Shown in pieces: positions 54,349-64,000 of a stretch of 64,000 nucleotides of DNA. Below the pieces are notes generated by a model that was given only the letters and a program-made list of their open reading frames with translations, searched no databases and was not told where the DNA came from. The translations under genes and the position numbers were made by a program. Every line of letters begins with the position of its first letter. Within the stretch, counting starts at the first letter, position 1. The DNA comes from Calliopum simillimum (taxonomy: Eukaryota; Arthropoda; Insecta; Diptera; Lauxaniidae). The DNA lies in assembly GCA_951812925.1 (NCBI GenBank), contig OX638368.1:126813309-126877308 (forward strand), in the 5' to 3' direction.

Positions 54349-55496
54349 ATACAGAGTGGTTGGGAATCGGTAGAACACCTCAAAATGTCAGATCACTGGG
54401 ACAATTCTGAAGAACTTTTCTTAGTTATATGCTTTTGAAATTCGCAAAACACACGGAGTAATTGGAGTAAGTCATAGAGCTGGGCACGGGCCGTGTTTTT
54501 TTTTTCGTGGCCCGCGGACCTTTACTCTTGAGCTACGGACTCGGGCCTTGAAATCGATTTTTGTGCGGGCCTGGGCCTAATCCCTAAAGCCCGAAAATTA
54601 GAGTTTTATAAAGGCACGTAAATCACGGTAAGATTGGAAGGATAAATTTGGAAAAAATTTTGTTCTTGCATAAAAATATGTAAAATTTTGTATAAATATG
54701 AGGCTGAGAATGACAATGGATTAAGTCAAGTCAAACAAATCATCTTATTAGGTTAGAATGTTTGTTTTTTCTCATATGAAAATCATTGATTTAGCTTCAT
54801 CCATAAGTTACAAGCTTTTTAAAGTGTGAATATGCAATAATATGGTTGAATCGGGCCGGGCTCGGGCCTCGACAAAAAATATTCGTGCGGGCCCGGGCTT
54901 TTTTCAAGTGCTTGTTTCGTGTTCGTGCCGGGCCGGGCGTAATTTTTGAGGCCCGTGCTCAGCTCTAGTTAGTAAGTTCATAAAGAAAAAAAAATAATGT
55001 CATAGTATGAATCGGCTAATATTTTGTTAGAAATGAATAAAATTGGGCCCTGTTTTCACGAAAAGTAAACTTGATGGTGTGAAATGGATGGCATTAAGTT
55101 GAAAAAATTATATCGATCAAAGAACCGATTATTATGATACAAAATGTGTATGACATTACTTTTTCTTTAAGGGGAATAAGTTCATAAAGTAATGTCATAC
55201 ACATTTTGTGCCATAAAAATCGATTATTTGACCAATATAATTTTTTCAACTTAATACCATCAATTTCACACTACCAAGAAAACTTTTAGTGAAAACAGGA
55301 CCCAATTTTATTCATTTCTAACAATATGTCAGCCGATTCATATTATGACATTACCTTTGTCCCTCTATGGACTTACTCCAATAACTCCGTTGGTTTTGCG
55401 AATTTCAAATAATGGAACTAAGAAACGTTGTTCAGAATATAGTCCCAGGAATCTTACATTTTCCGGTGGTCCACCGATTCTTAATCACACTGTATA
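54349..55496. mobile_element. Large foldback element interrupted by a GC-rich insertion
   Basis: Ends TATACAGAGTGGTTGGGAAT and (reverse complement) TATACAGTGTGATTAAGAAT. The arms (54349-54474 plus 54968-55155, against 55160-55496) pair over more than 300 bp, with AAAATTATATCGATCAAAGA and GTGTATGACATTACTTTTTC near the tip. The left arm is split by 54475-54967. Confidence 0.88.
54475..54967. mobile_element. GC-rich hAT-like MITE with TAGAGCTGGGCACGGGCC ends
   Basis: Left TAGAGCTGGGCACGGGCC and right (reverse complement) TAGAGCTGAGCACGGGCC are inverted. The interior repeats GGCCCG and CGGGCCTGGGC-type text. It interrupts the left arm of the 54349-55496 foldback; AGTAAGT lies on both sides, a possible target duplication. 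hAT assignment rests on the CAGAGCTGGGCA-like terminus only. Confidence 0.7.
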
Positions 55497-55504
55497 GGGG
55501 GCAT

Positions 55505-55895
55505 TGGGTAAATTTTTTCTCGACCAATTTTTGAAAAATTATAAATTGTCTGGAAAAACTCACACGTATTTTTTTTGGACGGCTCTAAGCATTTTATGCC
55601 GTATACATTTTTTCCTTAGATGCCTGGCTTTTGAGTAAAACAAACGTTTTTCCGCACGCGTAATTGAAGAAAAAAAAAATCGATTTTTGGAACCAAATAT
55701 ATGTGCTAAAAAAAAAATTATTATTTTTCAATGCCAAAATTTTTGCAAAAGCATAATCTGTATTTTTCGAGCAAACTTGGGTATCCATTCTGTGAAGAAA
55801 AAAGTTATGGCCAAAAAATATGCTTTTCATACTGACCCAATCGTTGAGCCCCTTTCTTTGGTACGATAATCGCTACAAAAAATCGCCACACGGCA
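55505..55895 (+). repeat. Dispersed repeat copy (partner at 17425-17765)
   Basis: Same ordered blocks as 17.4-17.8 kb: TCTAAGCATTTTATGCCGTA, GCCTGGCTTTTGAGTA, CGCGTAATTGAAG, TCGATTTTTGG, GGTATCCATTC. No coding potential. Bases 55896-56329 are otherwise unassigned. Confidence 0.65.
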
Positions 55896-56765
55896 TTTAA
55901 AAATATTTGTTTCAATGAACTGGGCTCAACTTTTTTGTCTGAAAAATTTTTTATTATAAGTGACTGGCACAGTTAATTTTAAGAATTTGGATCTTGTTTG
56001 TGTTCAGGATGTTTCAATAAAATAAATAAATGAATAAAACTTCGATAGTAGGGTGGGGTGTTCCACTTGACAAAGAATGGCCCATATATGAATATTTGCA
56101 CCGCACAGTGCTTTTGAGCCGATTTAAATTATATTTTTAGGTAACTCCAATCTGCCGCTTAAAAATTCATATATTGGTCCTAAAAAAAGCTAAAAAAATT
56201 AAAATGGAAAAAAAAAATACTGGACGGTTTTTGTTTGGCGGCAAAAATACGATTTTTCTAATCTTTTATGTTGCAGCATTATCTTCACATAAAAAAAAAC
56301 TGAAAAAAAAAAATACAAACAAAAATAAAACTTGTAATTTTTACGTAAAGCCCACACTTCAGTTAGGAGGAGGCTCAATAATGGTGTGGGTATGTATGAC
56401 CACTAGAGGTGTTGGCAGAGCTACCAAAATCGAAGGTCGAATGACAGAAGAGTCTTACATTGAAATTCTACGAAGACATTTGCTTGGTACTCTACAAGAC
56501 TTGAAGGTAAATGCACATTTCAAAGGGAACACAAAAATGGCTTTCAGATAATGAAATTCCAAAGTCAAAATGACCCCCGCAAACTACAGACCTCAATTCT
56601 ATTGAGCACCTATGGGGAATATTGAAAAAATCGATGGCAGGTGAAATTGGTACTCTAAATGAGTTATGGCCTAAGTTCTAAAATGCTTGGGATGCTATTG
56701 CTCCAGAAATTTGTGAAACTCTTGTAGGTAGTATGCCCCGAAGAAAAAAGCTGCGAGGAGGCTAT

Positions 56766-57727
56766 CATGCCTATTATTGAAACCGGCGGATCTGAACTCG
56801 CGTGAGTTTATCCCATCCGCAGCCATCCGTAGCGAGTAGTAAGACATATTATTGAATCCGCACGAATATCTGCCTTAACGACATTTGAAATAGAACGAGT
56901 GCTAACTGTCAAATTATAAAAATTTGTTGTTCTGAAAGTTAAAAATAAATAAAATTCAACAATATTTATTCAAACATGGACAGTTTAACGCATTTGTAAG
57001 ATTTTAATGGTGAAACCAATAGCAGGGAAACAAGAAAAGTGATTAGAAATAACATTGAAGACGTTCTTCAGCAGGCGAATGCATCGTAAGGTAAAAAATG
57101 TATTTGCAATAGATGTCATTTGAAGTGAATCGTTCCCCAACAGATTTTTAAAGCAATTTCGTCTAAACAAACCTGCATTTGAATACGTGCTAAGTATTCT
57201 GAAGATCAACTTGCCAGAGCTGAAACTTTCAGCAACCTTAAGATTTTTGGGCTGAAGGTGGTTACCAAAACGGTGTTGGGAAAGACTACGAGGTAGAAAT
57301 GGCCCAATAGAACGTTTCTGTTGTGCTGGCGTTGGTGCTAACATTTTGGAAAACCATTTTTCATTTTTTTTAACAATTAGCTCAAATTGATAACTTCCGT
57401 TTCCTAGGAATTTAATTATTTCAATCATGTATTTGAAGTAACAATTAGTAATTTTTTCTTTTTCAATTTACGGTTTGTTTAAACTCATTTTCAGAATTGA
57501 TTTAAAAAAATTTTCTTACACAAATACGCAACGTTTTTAATGCGGATGGCAGTCACTGTAATTTGAATGAAATACATTTCGCGAGCGGTTTCAGTAATAG
57601 CAGTCTTATCCGCAAACTGTATTACCGACTCCAACGAATACACACGTATCCGTGTAGCGTTTTCAATAATATCATTTTCTGAACGAATCCCTCCGCACTA
57701 GATCCGCCGGTTTCAATGATAGGCATG
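56766..57727 (+). mobile_element. Second PIF/Harbinger-type element, 962 bp, nested in the Tc1 relic
   Basis: 28-bp TIRs (56766-56793 and 57700-57727; CATGCCTATTATTGAAACCG on the left) have one mismatch and are flanked by TAT (56763-56765 and 57728-57730). The TIR differs from copies A and B. The interior carries a transposase remnant on the plus strand. The 147-codon minus frame at 56985-57428 is its antisense shadow. Confidence 0.85.
57151..57311 (+). pseudogene. Harbinger transposase fragment
   Basis: KQFRLNKPAFEYVLSILKIN and LKLSATLRFL, then after a one-base frameshift AEGGYQNGVGKDYEVEMAQ and a stop. This is the HARBI1-type region across the ATLRFLAxGxYQxxVG block, ahead of the DDE nuclease. 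The catalytic domain is absent. Confidence 0.82.
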
Positions 57728-57963
57728 TATACAAAATATAAATATTAGTTTCCAAGGTTCATAATGTAATGTCACAAAATTGATAACATTGAATATTTTT
57801 GATTTTCTTTTTTTCTTTTTTTTAATAAAGAGTTTTCATGGAATTTATCCCTTGTTTATTTATTGATATAGATGTCAAAAGCACTAGTATTTTCTTTAAA
57901 ACCTAATTTAAATTATTTCGATATCTATTTTCTACGAAATATTGTAAACTGAAATATAAATAA

Positions 57964-58326
57964 TAAGGGGATACCTTTCATCACGTAAACTCGTGAACCA
58001 TGAAAAACTCTAAAGTTTACGAGCTTGTTTTCAGGAACACACATTTCTTAAAACGTGTAAGCAACGTATCAGCTGTCATATAATTTGAAAAATAGTCAAT
58101 TCAAATTCAATTTTCAAAACAAAAAATATTTTTCAATACATTTATTTGGCAACAATCGCTCTCGTACTTTTTCGAAGCTATTTACGCATCGAATTTGCCT
58201 TGAAAGTTTTCGAGGCCTGGTAAACTTTTTTTTCATACAAATTTTTAAATTTTGTTTACGATACTCGAAAGCTTTTGAAGTTTACGTACTATTCGAGGCT
58301 TTTACGAGTTTAAAGGAATGCCCTTA
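57964..58326. mobile_element. 363-bp foldback with TAAGGGGATACCTTT ends
   Basis: The left end TAAGGGGATACCTTT is imperfectly inverted as AAAGGAATGCCCTTA on the right. Inner copies of ACTCGT/ACGAGT and GTTTACG also pair. It ends five bases before the mariner at 58332. Confidence 0.7.
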
Positions 58327-58331
58327 ATATA

Positions 58332-59607
58332 CGAGGGGCACTACTTATGTTTCGGGAACTGGCAACACTAATGTCAACAGCTAAAATCTGGCAACACCAT
58401 AATAAAGTTTGACATTTTTAGCATAAACGTACTCACAACGTTTTGATGTACAAGTGCTATTTGTTTTGTTTCCAGTGAGTTAAGAAAAGAAAATCAATTT
58501 GGCCAAAAAATGGAAATTTCAAGAAATGGTTTTCGTTGGATTATTTTTCACAACTTTCGACGTGGATTATGTCAACAAGAATGTGTCGATGAACTCAGTT
58601 CTTTGTATGGCGATAAAGTACCATCAAAAACCACAGTATATGGTTGGTATAGTGAATTCAGTTGTGGTCGTAGTTCGGTCACCGACGAATTCCGTGAAGG
58701 TCGTCCAAAATCTGTTGTTGTGCCACAAAACATCGGTGGAGTGCATGAACTGATAATGAAAGATCGTCATATGAGATAGAGGCATCCTTGCATATTAGTT
58801 CCACTCCAATACATTCGATTTTGTATGAACACTTAGTTGTAAAAACAGTTGTTCTCGTTGGAAACCCCATAATTTATCAATCGCTCAAAAAAAGGCTCGC
58901 ATCGTTTGGTGTAAGGAAATGATTAAAAAATTCGGCCGTGGTGCTTCAAATGACGTGTATAGGAATGTGACAGGTGACGAATTATGGATATATGCAAAAT
59001 GAGCCGAAAACAAAACAGTAATCGACCGTGTGGGTATTCCAAGACGAGCTAAATCCACTTAAAACTGAAGATGCACAGCGAAGCAAATGGTCGCCTGTTT
59101 CTTCGGCCTAATGGGTCATGTGGCCACTGTTCCGCTTTTGCAACGTAGGACGGCCAATTCTGAGTGGTACACGACCATTTGTTTGCCGGAAGTCTTTGGA
59201 GTAATTCGTAAAACCAACCGCCGAAGATAAATCATTCTCCATCATGACAATGCGAGCTCTCACACATCTCGCGAAACAGGTGAATTTTTGAGCAGTCAAA
59301 ACATCGAATTGATGACTCATCCTCCGTACAGTCCTGATTTGGCACCCAATGACTTCTTGTTCCCGAACATCAAAGGTAAACTGCGTGGTCAACGATTTAC
59401 GAGCGCCGAAGAAGCAGTTGAAGCGTTCAAAAACCATGTTTTGGAGGTGTCTCAAGAGGAATGGGAAAACTGCTATAACAAATGATCTGAACGAATGCAA
59501 AAGTGTATTGATCATCAAGGCGAATATCTTGAAAAACAATAAAGTCATTTTCAATTAAAAATGTTTTTTATTATTTGCCATTCCCAAAATATAAGTAGTG
59601 CCCTAAC
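58332..59607 (+). mobile_element. Second mariner element with TIRs and TA duplication, defective
   Basis: A 1276-bp element. Terminal inverted repeats share GGGCACTACTTAT and the inner block GGCAA, with a few mismatches; TA flanks at 58330-58331 and 59608-59609. The transposase is related to, but distinct from, the mariner at 17866-19109, and the TIRs are different. Confidence 0.92.
58510..59540 (+). pseudogene. Mariner transposase, multiply disabled
   Basis: ATG at 58510 gives MEISRNGFRWIIFHNFRRGL and EFREGRPKSVVV. A 10-bp deletion near 58765 (relative to the 18.3 kb copy) shifts the frame. The first catalytic Asp block GDELWIYAK is present near 58976 but followed by TGA. HHDNASSHTS is readable near 59242, the open frame 59288-59485 keeps PPYSPDLAPND, and a TGA replaces a Trp codon near 59483. 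All three catalytic acidic positions are visible, but in different frames. Not functional. Confidence 0.9.
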
Positions 59608-60185
59608 TACGTAAAATAAAAATAAATAAATAAATATTTAAATTAGGTTTTAAAGAAGTATTTTTCTTTTTTGACTACTACATCAAGTAATAAATTTGCT
59701 GCGGCAATGATAAAAATGCCGTTCTTTTGCAAAAAAAGCATTTCAGAACTGCGTTTTTTCGTCATTCGGTCATAAACACTAGGTAAATAAAAATATATGT
59801 AAAATGGCTTCAAATGGCTCTAAATGGCAAGCGAACTACTATCGAAACTAGGCAAATAATGATTAAGTAGTATTATAAAGATAAGACCGTGAGAGAAATT
59901 ACCAATCGGCTAGAAAAAATAAATCTGCTGTCCACGACATAATCATGAGGTTCCGTGATAAGGTCTGTTTGATCAAAAAAAGATAGCAAAGATAGAAAGA
60001 AATCAACGAAAATCCTTTCAAAAAAGCCAAAAAACCCTTAAATATTGTTAAAAAATCGAACTGAAAAAAATGTTTTCCTAAATACTGATTTCAATACATT
60101 ACATAAGATTATAATGAGAGTGTTGCTAGAAAATATCCATTTATAAACCTTAAACATAAAAAGATTTGAAGAAAAATGTAAAAGC

Positions 60186-60910
60186 TACACGGAGAAAAAT
60201 ACGCATCATAATTTTTACTCCACTCGGCTAGTCGAAAAATTAAAGTAATCAACACTAAATTTCAAATATAATTTACCTTGATGGGTCCCTAACGTCATAT
60301 TTACAAATAAAATGTAGTTAAATAATAAAGGAACATTTACTACAAATTTCCTACATTTGGCTTTATGTAAAGTAATTTATACTTTCAGAAAAAAAATGTA
60401 TGACCATTTTGAATTTATAGTTCTAGTCAAAATAACTTTATTTTTTTCACGCACAAAAATGAGTGTCATAATTGTCACCCCACTCGAGTAAGGTAAATAT
60501 CATAAGAATAAAGAATCATTTTGACTTTTATAATTTTGGCAACAATTTCTATTTTTGGGCAGACATTTTCTTTATATACAAATTTTTTTGTTTCTACATC
60601 ACATGCGTAAGCAGCCCAGAGGATATATATCTGACTATCATACGGAAGGGCCAGGGTTCGTACCCCATCGCCGGTCAGTTAATTTTTTTTTTTTGTTTTT
60701 TTTTTGTTGTTATTTGAACTACAGTAAGGTAAATATCACGCCAATTTTTTCATAAAAATTACTAGGAAACATACATTCTGAATTGACTAAAGTAAGGTGA
60801 CTAAGTAAGGTGAATCTTACTTCGGTGTGAAGTTGTCACTATTCTGATTTGAAATTCTGGTAAAATGTATGAGAAATAAAGTAGCAAGTACTATTTTTTT
60901 TCTCCGTGTA
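60186..60910 (+). mobile_element. MITE of the ACACGGAGAAAA family with tRNA-like core
   Basis: Ends TACACGGAGAAAAAT and ATTTTTTTTCTCCGTGTA form a 15-bp inverted repeat. Interior landmarks TTTTTACTCCACTCGG, AGTAAGGTAAATATCA and the tRNA-like core are shared with the copy at 7757-8350. The bases 59610-60185 before it hold nothing recognised. Confidence 0.85.
60608..60678 (+). ncRNA. tRNA-like Pol III sequence inside the MITE
   Basis: The sequence runs AAGCAGCCCAGAGGATA (A-box/D-arm-like), CTGACTATCATACGG (anticodon-arm-like, CAT in the loop), CCAGGGTTCGTACCCC (T-arm with a GGTTCG B-box), then GCCGGTCAG and long T runs. The order and spacing resemble a tRNA-Met-like body, but no clean acceptor stem can be paired, so it is probably tRNA-derived rather than a working tRNA. 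Confidence 0.5.
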
Positions 60911-62409
60911 TGACCAAAATTAAACATGCCTTCTAAAGTACTTGTTTAGAGTGAGCGCTCAAAGCGCAAAGTTGATCAATTAATCCAGCGCTGATTCAAA
61001 TATTCAGCTTTGTGCGTGAAAAGTCAGCCTTGCGCGAAAAAAATCAGCCTGCGCTCCACTCCGCTTTGAGCCGTAACCGTGGACGAGCACTAACAAATGG
61101 ACTTTTGCTGGAAAATGTATTGTCAATCAATTCGAAAAACAAATTTCAATAAGAAACACCCTTTGCTTTAAGATCATTATGAAATAACGCCTATCTTGCT
61201 GGCATCGTATTGAATTTAATAAACGAGCTAATTCGTTTCTTCAAAAAACAAAAATATATAGAAAAAGTTTTATTATCGGTCCAATGACCGATTGACATAA
61301 AATATAAACTTAAAGCGACCTTGAATTACCGCACATTCGCCCTTGCCTCCCAACTATACATAAAAACGATCATATATTACTGATTTAATTTTTCTACTTT
61401 TTTTTTTATCTTAAGTCTGTTTATTTAGTTCCTCATTTTGTTGGTGACTAAATTATGCAATTGACGAAAATTCCTTTAAACTGACCACAAAATTTTCATT
61501 GACAACAAAGTTAATTTGTCAATTATACCTATGAGCATTCGGTATTTTATTTTGTTCTCTTGCTTTCTCCGTCATTCGGTCGTGTGAAATTACAACAGAT
61601 GTTGGAGGAAATTTTAAAAGCTCCATCTCCGTCCTTTTTCAATTAGTTGTTTCTTTATTGCATTTTGTCAAATGTTGCTAAAAAAAATTTCACTGCAAAT
61701 ATTATTTTGTACATAATTATCTTCTGCATTCAAATTATTGCAATTTTCGCTAATTTTTTTCATGTTAAGATATTTTTATTCTTCATAATTTCAGATAGAT
61801 ATATTTTTGCTTTAGAGTAAGTCGTCGTCATCGGTTTGTGACTCTCCATTCTAGATATTACTCTCAATTTATTAAATTTTATTTTATTTCTCTCGTGTTC
61901 CATTTTTATAAAAGAAAAAAATTGCTCCCGTAATCATGTTTCATTCTCTATTTGTTAACATGCCCATGGTTGCCATACTAGATTTTGTAGTATGTAGTAT
62001 TTATTGCATTTGTATCGTGTAGTTTTTATCATTTTGCATCCAGAGGTTGAATTGAAATGCTTGTATAATTGATATGCATACATGGTTGTTTAAATGTTAC
62101 TCATACGCCATGTGGTGCGCGATTTCATAGGATATACTTTTGAAATGTCTCTAACTTCTTCAGATACTAGGATATATCTTTTTTTCACTATTTTAAAGAT
62201 AAAACCATATATCGTCAAGTCACTCTTAATCTAGTTTCTTTCACAAAATAGTTCTAGTATAGTAGTATGAAAGCGATAGCTGATTTAACTAGAAAATGTA
62301 TAGTTAATAACAAAAAGCACAACATATATATATAATTTAAATAATGGAATAGCTATGGTTCAAATTCAATAGTTTGCACTTTCGTGAATCTGGCTTAAGA
62401 GTGATGATA
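60911..62409. other. AT-rich non-coding DNA
   Basis: A short patch at 60950-61050 repeats AGCGC and CAGCCTTGCGCG-type text; otherwise no open frame, RNA gene or element end is recognised. Confidence 0.5.
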
Positions 62410-63040
62410 TCGGCATTTCCGCCAAAAGGTCCACCATGCCAAAAATATTAAAATTTATTAAAAACTTAACAATGCAATCCCGATTAATTGTAAATTTTTT
62501 ATTTTCTTTGGTCCAATTTCTACTGTCCGGCTCGTCATTGAAAAATATGATTTGTCATAATTGCTTCACAAATCAAGTGCAAACCGAGCGGAAAGGGTTT
62601 TAAAAATTACGTGCAAATTAAAAAATAAATAAATCTATTGCAAAAAATAAAATTTAAATCTATTCGTTCGTCACTTTTGACTCAAAAGTATCTTATTTTT
62701 GAAATTTCATTCTACTGTAAAATTCTAGAACTACATTTTGGATAAATCTTGTTATCCTATGGTCATAATAAAATCATACGAGGAACATTTTCATACAACA
62801 CATTAACCCATTATATCCTGTTATAAGGTCTTTTTGACACCTTTTTCAAAAGGACTTGGTTATAATGGGTTTAAGTGTTCTGGAAAAATATTCTACATAA
62901 AATTTCACTAGTGGTCATCAAAGGCAAGAAATTCCTAAAACATAAGAATAAAAAATAAAAATATGTTTTGCTTCCACTTCTTTTGCATTTTAAATGTGTA
63001 CGACGGTTACGTTCGTCACTTGGGAAATACCCATATGTAC
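62410..63040 (-). repeat. Dispersed repeat copy, shortened form
   Basis: Begins TATCGGCATTTCCGCCAAAA and CAATGCAATCCCGATTAATT as at 52960, then GTTCGTCACTTTTGACTC, GATAAATCTTGTTATCC and GTACGACGGTTACGTTCGTC as in the 53.4-54.3 kb copy. The middle section with the AGCTCTTAGGTAGC landmark is missing. Confidence 0.75.
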
Positions 63041-63059
63041 TTTGAGATAGCTTAGATAT

Positions 63060-63350
63060 CATATCATACTGCGATATAAAATAGAATGTCTGCCTGTCTG
63101 TGTCTCCATAACTCGAGAACCATTTGTCCGATTTGCAAGATTTTTTCTTTCCTTTATAAATATTTTGCATGGCAAGGTTTTAGGAACATATTATTTCGAA
63201 ATGCCCGCGGCTTCGTCCGGGTTTTTGGAAAATCCCGTTATTTAAAAATCAGTTATCCGATTTGCATGATTTTTTGGCTTTCGAAGACATGTAATCAGGT
63301 GAGATTCCAGGACAAATTATAATTTGAAATACAATCGGCATCGCCCGAAA
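63060..63350 (+). repeat. Fragment of a GCGGCTTCGTCCGGG-type interspersed element
   Basis: TCTGCCTGTCTGTGTC, CCATAACTCGAGAACC and CCCGCGGCTTCGTCCGGG are typical of short insect interspersed repeats such as the ACTAG-type elements here. No boundaries can be set. Bases 63351-64000 are AT-rich and unassigned. Confidence 0.4.
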
Positions 63351-64000
63351 TATTGAAATCTAAAGGAAATCAAATCAAATGTTAAAATGTAATACATATA
63401 AAGCTTGTTTTTGTAATTACATTAATTTCTTTTTACTTTTTTTCGATGCGTAAAATCGATTGTTTTTTAAGTTTGTGTAAATTATTTTTGCTCAGTGCAA
63501 TTCTCATTAAATAACTATCGAATTATTGCAATAAGATCTTGAGATTTTGCAAGAAATGTTTTTACTTATTTTAGCGTTCACAGTATGTACTTATAAACAA
63601 ATTTAATCGAACCTATATAAATTTGGAAGTAATCATTCGGAATCAAGCTTAATTAAAACAATATTTACTTAATTCAGTTATAATTTCAGCTAAAACTAAC
63701 GGTTTACATTACACTTGATTGAATACATAAAACAGTATCAAGTTCGTATCGATTTTAGTGAAATAGTACTAAAAAATGTAGTAGCACTTCAGATGTTAAT
63801 AGTACTAAAAAGTTTGCTATACAATAAATAAAGTCTAGTTTTTCTTTTTACAAGTAAATAAAAGTATATTTTACTATCATTGTATTGTTTATTTATTATT
63901 ATTAATTATTCCAGATTTCAATACAAAATTTTTTTTGTCGAATCTAAATTGCTCCCATCTTTTGTTTTACAAACAGAAATGACAGATGATTCATTATTTT

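Larger units (their letters stand above)
56330..57745 (+). pseudogene. Tc1-like transposase relic, interrupted by a Harbinger insertion
   Basis: The C-terminal half of a Tc1-family transposase: LGGGSIMVWVCMTTRGVGR and EESYIEILRRHLLGTLQDL in one frame, then in another frame WLSDNEIPKS, PPQTTDLNSIEHLWGILKKS and ETLVGSMPRRKKLRGGY. The block with the second catalytic Asp (QDNDPKH-type) is missing between the two, and there are several stops. The frame GGY resumes as TKYK after 57730, showing that 56766-57727 was inserted into it. Confidence 0.85.

Noticed and set aside
56985..57428. 147-codon open frame on the minus strand
   Set aside because: It is antisense to a recognisable Harbinger transposase fragment on the plus strand (KQFRLNKPAFEYV) and lies wholly inside that element.
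60608..60678. Functional tRNA-Met gene
   Set aside because: The T-arm and anticodon-like loop are visible but no acceptor stem pairs and it is embedded in a MITE, so it is called tRNA-like only.

Overview
This window is AT-rich, intron-containing, transposon-dense insect DNA. It carries an orthologue of the fly spindle-orientation gene pins with its dipteran three-GoLoco layout, so I read it as a higher fly. The mix and density of Tc1/mariner, PIF/Harbinger and BEL/Pao elements suggests a tephritid-like or similarly large dipteran genome, but that last step is inference.

Two host protein-coding genes are well supported. (1) A plus-strand gene spans 8948-27214. A signal-peptide exon (8948-9050) is separated by a 13.2 kb intron, full of mobile-element relics, from six clustered exons (22299-27214). 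Together they encode a predicted protein of about 1567 residues. It is a type I membrane protein with repeated thyroglobulin type-1, antistasin-like, WAP-like and Kunitz-like cysteine modules, so it looks like a surface-tethered multi-headed protease inhibitor. (2) pins (partner of inscuteable) lies on the minus strand, with three coding exons between 33989 and 39062. It encodes about 692 residues, with N-terminal TPRs and three C-terminal GoLoco motifs. A probable untranslated first exon of a third gene (about 49930-50846, plus strand) ends in a good splice donor and would continue beyond the window.

The rest is mobile DNA. At 614-5902 lies a young BEL/Pao LTR retrotransposon with LTRs identical by eye, a 5-bp target duplication and a tRNA-Trp primer site, but most of its reverse transcriptase is removed in frame. 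Two decayed mariners with TIRs and TA duplications lie at 17866-19109 and 58332-59607. Other Tc1/mariner transposase relics lie at 17.1, 17.8/19.2, 29.1, 43.9 and 56.4 kb. A PIF/Harbinger family is represented by two long copies with a truncated transposase (43593-45319, 48690-49626) and a 133-bp MITE with TTA duplications (48474-48606). A different Harbinger relic is nested in a Tc1 relic (56766-57727). Many foldback/MITE elements are present at 0, 6, 32.9, 37.6, 39.9, 40.9, 46.8, 54.3, 58.0 and 60.2 kb.

I found no CRISPR, operon, bacterial or viral system. The most unusual signals are the internally deleted but apparently recently moved BEL copy, a foldback family carrying a tRNA-like Pol III-type core, repeats built on GGGCGTTATTT that twice host another element, and several nested insertions that give a relative chronology.
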